64,000 nt of DNA, from positions 42,960 through 106,959 of the forward strand of contig DASVDQ010000099.1 in assembly GCA_036381035.1 (NCBI GenBank), read 5' to 3'. A program made the position numbers and the translations under genes. The notes beneath the pieces are model-generated. The model had not been told where the DNA came from. It was given only the letters and a program-made list of their open reading frames with translations, and made no database searches. Positions 60,449 to 64,000 of this stretch are shown one piece after another; positions within the stretch are counted from its first letter, which is position 1; every line of letters begins with the position of its first letter. Source of the DNA: Trueperaceae bacterium. GTDB taxonomy: Bacteria > Deinococcota > Deinococci > Deinococcales > Trueperaceae.

Positions 60449-61360
60449 TCACTCACCACCCAGGGCGTCGGCGATCCGCTCGGCGTTGTAGCGCAGCAGC
60501 TCCTGGTACGTCTCCGGCCCGGGCGGACCGCCGATCGGGTCGAGCGTCACGACCTCGACGCCCGCGGACTCGGCGACGACCGCCGCCGTCCGACCGTAGA
60601 GCTGGCGCTCGTCGAAGACCACGCGGGCGCCGGCGCGCCTGATCGCCGCCACGGTCTCCGCGACGTAGCGGGCGCTGGGCTCGCGTCCGGGGAACGGCTC
60701 GAGCGTGGCCGTGAGCTCGAGGCCGAACCGCCTGGCGAAGTACGGCCAGGCGTCGTGGAAGGGCACGAACGGTAGGTCGCGCACCGGCGCGAGCAGGGCC
60801 TCGATCTCGGTCGCGAGCCCGGCGAGGTCCTCCCGCACTGCGGCGGCGTTGGCGTGGAAGGTCTCGGCCAGCTCGGGGCGCAGCGCGGTCAGCTCCGCGG
60901 CGAACGCCGCCGCCGCGTCTGCCGCGATGTCGGGGTCGAGCCAGACGTGCGGGTTCGCCGCGACGGCTCCGGCGGCCACCCCGCCGTGCTCATCGCCGCC
61001 GATGGGCTCGAACGGCACGCGCTCCATCACCACGAACCGCCGCGCGGCCGGCGCCGTGGCCTCGACGAGGCGCTCGAGCCAGCCGTCGAGGCCGCCGTTC
61101 ATCACGACCAGGTCGGCGCTCCCCAGGAGGGCCGCCTGCGAGGGTAGGGGCTCGAACGAGTGAGGCGAGGCGCCCGACGGGAGTAGGGTCGTCACCGCGA
61201 CCGCCTCGCCTCCGACCTGGCGCATCAGGTCGGCCCAGGGCGGCAGCGAGACCACCACCGACAGCGGATCGCCTTGGCCGCGCGCGGTCGCGAGGCAGGG
61301 GAGGAGGACGAGCGCGGCGAGCGCGGCGGCGACCGGCCGTAGTGAGGGGCCCCGCCGCAT
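60449..61360 (-). CDS. znuA: Zinc ABC transporter substrate-binding protein (ZnuA/AdcA-like)
   Basis: A 303-residue cluster A-I metal receptor. The signal peptide is RPVAAALAALVLLPCLATAR. The mature protein has LSVVVSLPPWADLMRQVGGE, then the metal His in LLPSGASPHSFEPLPSQAAL, a second in AANPHVWLDPDIAADAA, a third in PFVPFHDAWPYFARRFG, and the last acidic ligand in VVTLDPIGGPPGP. The His/acid-rich loop is short (GGDEHGG). Zinc is the likely ligand, manganese possible. Start ATG 61360; the frame stays open upstream through the acidic gene as an artefact. ZnuB and ZnuC are absent. A promoter with a perfect 16-bp palindrome sits directly upstream. Confidence 0.87.
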   Translation of the reverse strand: MRRGPSLRPVAAALAALVLLPCLATARGQGDPLSVVVSLPPWADLMRQVGGEAVAVTTLLPSGASPHSFEPLPSQAALLGSADLVVMNGGLDGWLERLVEATAPAARRFVVMERVPFEPIGGDEHGGVAAGAVAANPHVWLDPDIAADAAAAFAAELTALRPELAETFHANAAAVREDLAGLATEIEALLAPVRDLPFVPFHDAWPYFARRFGLELTATLEPFPGREPSARYVAETVAAIRRAGARVVFDERQLYGRTAAVVAESAGVEVVTLDPIGGPPGPETYQELLRYNAERIADALGGE

Positions 61361-61361
61361 C

Positions 61362-61413
61362 TGAGAACGCGTTCTCACCTCGCCTGGATAGCCCGGCCGC
61401 GGGCGCCTGTCAA
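61362..61413 (-). promoter_or_regulatory. znuA promoter and palindromic operator
   Basis: On the minus strand, TTGACA (61408-61413) and TATCCA (61385-61390) are 17 bp apart. Directly downstream, covering the predicted start site and ending 1 nt before ATG 61360, is the perfect 16-bp palindrome TGAGAACGCGTTCTCA (61362-61377). It resembles Fur-family (Zur) operators, as expected for zinc-repressed expression. Confidence 0.65.
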
Positions 61414-61534
61414 GCGTCCGGCCCGCACGACACCTTCGGCCCATGAGTTTAGGCTGGAGGGGCCGGACGACCGCCCAGGCCCGCACTGGGCGCCGGTAAC
61501 GCGCCAGCAGCGCGCACCGGACGGGAGGGTAGAG

Positions 61535-61915
61535 ATGACGACGGATCGGCTCGACCGCGATGTGAACGACCTCGACGCGCTCCTGGCCCTCGTCGCCCGT
61601 CGCGACCGCGGCCCGGGCGACCCGGTCGCCGCGCGGGATCCCTTCGCGGACGAGGACGACGAGCTCGACGACGAGGAGTCCGCGTTCGACGACGAGGACG
61701 AGTGGGACGAGGAAGCCGACCTCGAGGACGTCGAGGACGACTGGGACGATGACGACGAGGACGACTGGGACGACGAGGACGACGACTGGGACGACGACGA
61801 CGAGGACGACTGGGAGGACGACGACGAGGACGAGGGGGGCGGCCTCTGGGACGACGAGGAAGAGGACGAGGACGAGGAGATCGACTTCGGGGACGAGGAC
61901 GACGAGGAGGAGTGA
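61535..61915 (+). CDS. Hyper-acidic Asp/Glu/Trp repeat protein
   Basis: A 126-residue protein whose first 35 residues look ordinary (TDRLDRDVNDLDALLALVAR) and whose remaining 90 are almost only Asp and Glu. Within this, a short unit DDWDDDDE recurs about four times with regularly spaced Trp (EWDEE, DDWDDD, DDWDDE, DDWEDD, GLWDDE). No signal peptide or membrane helix. GGGAGGGT 5-6 nt upstream of ATG 61535 supports a real gene. It is divergent from znuA. I do not recognise a family. Such acidic tracts can bind metal ions or basic proteins, but the function is unknown. Ser-rich or Val-rich frames on the other strand are mirror artefacts. Confidence 0.7.
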   Translation: MTTDRLDRDVNDLDALLALVARRDRGPGDPVAARDPFADEDDELDDEESAFDDEDEWDEEADLEDVEDDWDDDDEDDWDDEDDDWDDDDEDDWEDDDEDEGGGLWDDEEEDEDEEIDFGDEDDEEE

Positions 61916-62235
61916 GGTCGCCGTAGCCCCGTGACGAGCCGCGGTCGCCCGCGGCCCCTCGCCCGGGCCGGCGGCAGCGGCGTGTCGGCGGTCACGCCGG
62001 ACTGGCGCTCGCATCCGGAGGGTGCTGCGAGCCCCTGCGGCTACCGGGGGACCCGGGGGCCCCTACTTGCCGTCACCGACGGCCTGTGCCCGAGCGGGCC
62101 CGTGTTCGTAGGGCGCCCGACTCCCTTAGATATTGAGGGTATCCTGGGGTCGGCCGGGCCGGCGGCGGCAGCGGCCCGCCGCCGCTGCGGAGCGTCGGCG
62201 CGCGACACGCGAAGGACCGTTGGGAAGGACAGACC
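61916..62235 (+). other. Gap between the acidic protein gene and a small unknown gene
   Basis: This 320-nt stretch has no supported gene. It holds the hairpin at 61938-61955, another small stem GGCGTG/CACGCC (about 61980-62000), and a less GC-rich patch at about 62123-62146 with TATCCT (62140-62145) that may be a -10 box for the next gene. No good -35 box is seen. Confidence 0.45.
61938..61955 (+). terminator. Hairpin after the acidic protein gene
   Basis: GCCGCG (61938-61943) pairs with CGCGGC (61950-61955) around a 6-nt loop, 22 nt after the stop. Short stem, so only a weak terminator candidate. Confidence 0.35.
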
Positions 62236-62529
62236 GTGGCGAAGAAGCCTCTCACGAAAGCGCCCGAGGCGAAGCAGCGTGACGCCAGCCAGACCGCCGT
62301 CGTGGAGCGCCGCCTCGACGCGCTACACACGACCCTCAGGCTCCTCCTCGAGCCCATGGCGGGGCGGAGGGTGAGGGTCGTGGAGTACCGCCGCAAGCGC
62401 GACACCGACGCCCGCTGGTCACGCAACAAGGACCAGGAGGGCGCCGTCTACGACTACGACGAGCTCGGCCTGGCGCCCTCGTTCGACGAGCTCTTCCCGC
62501 AGGCCGCGCTGTTCGACCGCGGCGACTGA
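62236..62529 (+). CDS. Small conserved-looking protein of unknown function
   Basis: A 97-residue soluble, charged protein. The first 22 residues are Lys/Ala-rich and probably disordered. A helix follows (AVVERRLDALHTTLRLLLEP), then a beta-like section VRVVEYRRKRDTDARWSRNK and an acidic end (AVYDYDELGLAPSFDELFPQ). No family is recognised. Start GTG 62236 has GGAAGGAC upstream. Coding bias agrees with its neighbours. It lies between the acidic protein and the glyoxalase-fold gene within the block bounded by two recombinases. Confidence 0.6.
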   Translation: MAKKPLTKAPEAKQRDASQTAVVERRLDALHTTLRLLLEPMAGRRVRVVEYRRKRDTDARWSRNKDQEGAVYDYDELGLAPSFDELFPQAALFDRGD

Positions 62530-62605
62530 GGGCCCACGGCGCGGGTGAGCCGGTCCTCGGCCGGGTGGGCCCCGGCGCGCCGCGGATGTCCGATGATGGT
62601 GCGTG

Positions 62606-63028
62606 ATGGAGCCGAGGATCAGCGTCATCACGCTCGCCGTCGAGGACCTGGAGAGGTCGCTGCGCTTCTACCGCGACGGGCTCGGGCTCGATACGCCGGG
62701 CGTGGTCGGGACCGAGTTCGAGCACGGGGCGGTCGCGTTCTTCGACCTGCAGGGCGGCGTGAGGCTCGCGCTCTGGCCGCGCCGCAGCCTGGCCCACGAC
62801 AGCGGACTCCCCGCGGGGCCCGCCGGCCCCGCCTCGTTCAGCCTCGGGCACAACGTCAGGTCGCGGGCCGAGGTCGACGACGTCATGGAGCAGGCGCGCC
62901 GGGCCGGCGCCGAGGTCGTGAAGCCGGCGGGGGAGACGTTCTGGGGCGGCTACGCCGGCTACTTCACGGACCCCGACGGCCACCTCTGGGAGGTCGTGTG
63001 GAACCCGCAGCCGCTGCCGCCGGGCTGA
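62606..63028 (+). CDS. VOC/glyoxalase-superfamily protein
   Basis: A 140-residue protein of the vicinal-oxygen-chelate fold. The two beta-alpha-beta-beta-beta modules start ISVITLAVEDLERSLRFYRD and (second) FSLGHNVRSRAEVDDVMEQA. The conserved C-terminal pattern is GYAGYFTDPDGHLWEVVWNP with the metal Glu/His positions. Members include glyoxalase I, dioxygenases and resistance proteins; no substrate can be assigned. Start ATG 62606 is preferred over GTG 62603. GATGAT ends 8 nt upstream and might be a leaderless-type -10 box. A hairpin follows, then the convergent second recombinase. Confidence 0.85.
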   Translation: MEPRISVITLAVEDLERSLRFYRDGLGLDTPGVVGTEFEHGAVAFFDLQGGVRLALWPRRSLAHDSGLPAGPAGPASFSLGHNVRSRAEVDDVMEQARRAGAEVVKPAGETFWGGYAGYFTDPDGHLWEVVWNPQPLPPG

Positions 63029-63037
63029 CGGGAGCAC

Positions 63038-63065
63038 GCGCGGTCGGGACTGGGCCGACCGGCGC
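63038..63065. terminator. Hairpin between the VOC gene and recombinase copy 2
   Basis: Left arm GCGCGGTCGG (63038-63047) pairs with CCGACCGGCGC (63055-63065) with one bulged base, 10 nt after the VOC gene stop and within the convergent gap. Confidence 0.45.
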
Positions 63066-63121
63066 GCCGGCCCCACCCACGACGGCTCAGGCGGGGACCT
63101 GACGAGCGGCGGTGCCCGCGG

Positions 63122-64000
63122 TCACGGCTCGTCGAGCCCGAGGCTCCAGCCCCTCACCTCGTCGGTGTCCTGCGCGGCGGCCATGTAGACCTCGGTGCTG
63201 CTCATGCTGGCGTGCCTGAGGTGGTCGCGGACCTTGCGCAGGTCGCTGGTCTGGCTGGCGTAGTAGACGCCGGCGAAGTGCCGCAGCCCGTGCACGCCCT
63301 TCGTGAAGCGCTCTGGCGGCAGGCCGCGCGCCGTGAACGCCAGGTGCCACAGCTCCTCGAGGCGCGTGTAGACGCGCGAGCGGGAACGCGTCTCGAGCAC
63401 GTACGGCGGGGTCTCGCCGGGGCCTCGGGGCGGCACGTCCTGCGAGCGCGCGAGGAGGTTGCGCCGCAGCTCCTCGCTCATCGTCACGGCGGCCGTCTTG
63501 CCGCCCTTGCCGAAGCGCACGGTGAGGCGGCCGCTCCGCAGGTCGACGTCGTCCCACGTGAGCGCCAGCATCTCGGAGACGCGCAGCCCGGCGTGCGCGC
63601 CGAGGAGCAGGATCAGCCGGTCGTCCCAGTCGCGGGCCACGCTGGCCATCCACTCGAGCTCCTCCAGCGTGTACGCCTTGGCCTTCGCCCTCTCCACGGG
63701 CTTCGCCGTGAGCTTGGGCAGCGGGACCTCCTCGAAGGGGTCCGCCGTCGTGACGCCGGCCCACCTGAGCGCCTCGTAGAGGGCCCGAGCCGCCGCGACG
63801 CGCTGGCGCACCGAGGCCGGGGAGAGCGGCTTCACCGGCTTCTTGCCCAGGCGCCTCTGCGCCTCGGCGCCGCGGTCCCTGGGGTCGGCCTCGCGGCGCG
63901 GGTCGCGCAGGCGCCTCACGTAGGCCTCGGCGTCGGCCCTGGAGGGCCGCAGCAGGTCGACGCCGCGCCACGCCTCGAGCAGCACCATCACGCCCTTGCG
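63122..64000 (-). CDS. Tyrosine recombinase (XerC/D-like integrase), copy 2, cut by the window end
   Basis: The visible part has about 293 residues and continues past position 64000, because the frame is open at the edge and aligned to copy 1 it lacks the N-terminal core-binding start. It is closely related to copy 1: RALYEALRWAGVTTADPFEE, LLLGAHAGLRVSEMLALTWD and DVDLRSGRLTVRFGKGGKTA. The catalytic set is present: the first Arg, KGVHGLRHFAGVYYASQTSD (HxxR), RDHLRHASMSSTEVYMAA with the third His and the nucleophile Tyr. The segment between the first Arg and HxxR is simpler than in copy 1. ATG codons near 63991 are inside the conserved domain and are not the real start. Confidence 0.88.
   Translation of the reverse strand, partial: RKGVMVLLEAWRGVDLLRPSRADAEAYVRRLRDPRREADPRDRGAEAQRRLGKKPVKPLSPASVRQRVAAARALYEALRWAGVTTADPFEEVPLPKLTAKPVERAKAKAYTLEELEWMASVARDWDDRLILLLGAHAGLRVSEMLALTWDDVDLRSGRLTVRFGKGGKTAAVTMSEELRRNLLARSQDVPPRGPGETPPYVLETRSRSRVYTRLEELWHLAFTARGLPPERFTKGVHGLRHFAGVYYASQTSDLRKVRDHLRHASMSSTEVYMAAAQDTDEVRGWSLGLDEP

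Noticed and set aside
61361..62014. Long open frames on the minus strand across the acidic protein gene (Val/Leu-rich and Ser-rich)
   Set aside because: They are mirror images of the repetitive GAC/GAG codons of the plus-strand acidic gene, have no ribosome binding site and run upstream of the true znuA start.

Overview
This is a 64 kb chromosomal window from a very GC-rich bacterium (roughly 70% by eye), densely packed with genes on both strands. I see no rRNA, tRNA, CRISPR array, insertion sequence or phage structural gene. The best guess is a member of Deinococcota, possibly Truepera-like. This is inference only. It rests on the GC-rich coding style, many TANNNT boxes 6-8 nt ahead of start codons (leaderless transcription, common in Deinococcus), an Rv2578c-type radical SAM protein, two HU-era housekeeping blocks and abundant ABC uptake systems with short signal peptides. 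A 16S gene or marker-gene tree would be needed to settle it.

Layout, left to right. 0.2-3.6 kb: dipeptide/oligopeptide-type ABC importer (two permeases and a binding protein). 3.8-6.8 kb: DUF4242 protein and a large LuxR-type ATPase regulator. 6.9-10.2 kb: glycine-betaine/proline importer proVWX. 10.3-12.5 kb: DUF421 membrane protein and modAB without modC. 12.6-16.4 kb: class III aminotransferase and a secreted sialate-O-acetylesterase-like lipoprotein with dockerin-like repeats. 16.8-21.1 kb: repeat lipoprotein, then an acyltransferase/GT2/GT4 surface-glycan operon. 21.1-30.3 kb: carbohydrate handling: a sugar ABC importer without its ATPase, a HAD phosphatase, nagB, and an Fbp/Afu-type ABC importer.

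30.4-37.2 kb: HD nucleotidase, MFS transporter, RarA fused to a methyltransferase-like domain, a PPC-domain secreted protein, and a radical SAM protein interrupted by an intein inside its Fe-S cluster motif. 37.3-47.6 kb: housekeeping and DNA metabolism: lepB, polA, a TPR protein, a GGDEF/EAL protein, surE, dinB and a DnaQ-like exonuclease. 47.7-55.1 kb: redox and regulation: a CBS protein, an FAD reductase with a Crp/Fnr regulator, HU, HxlR/YceI, TetR, and MarR coupled to ftsH. 55.2-64 kb: a GH65 phosphorylase fused to beta-phosphoglucomutase, a DapA-family aldolase, and two paralogous tyrosine recombinases bracketing an orphan zinc-binding protein gene, a hyper-acidic repeat protein, a small unknown protein and a glyoxalase-fold protein.

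The strongest unusual signals are the intein splitting the CxxxCxxC motif, the RarA-methyltransferase fusion, the paired recombinases around a small variable block, a perfect 16-bp palindrome at the zinc-transporter promoter, the Asp/Trp repeat protein, and a MarR gene translationally coupled to ftsH. I did not find one clearly new multi-gene defence or biosynthetic system.
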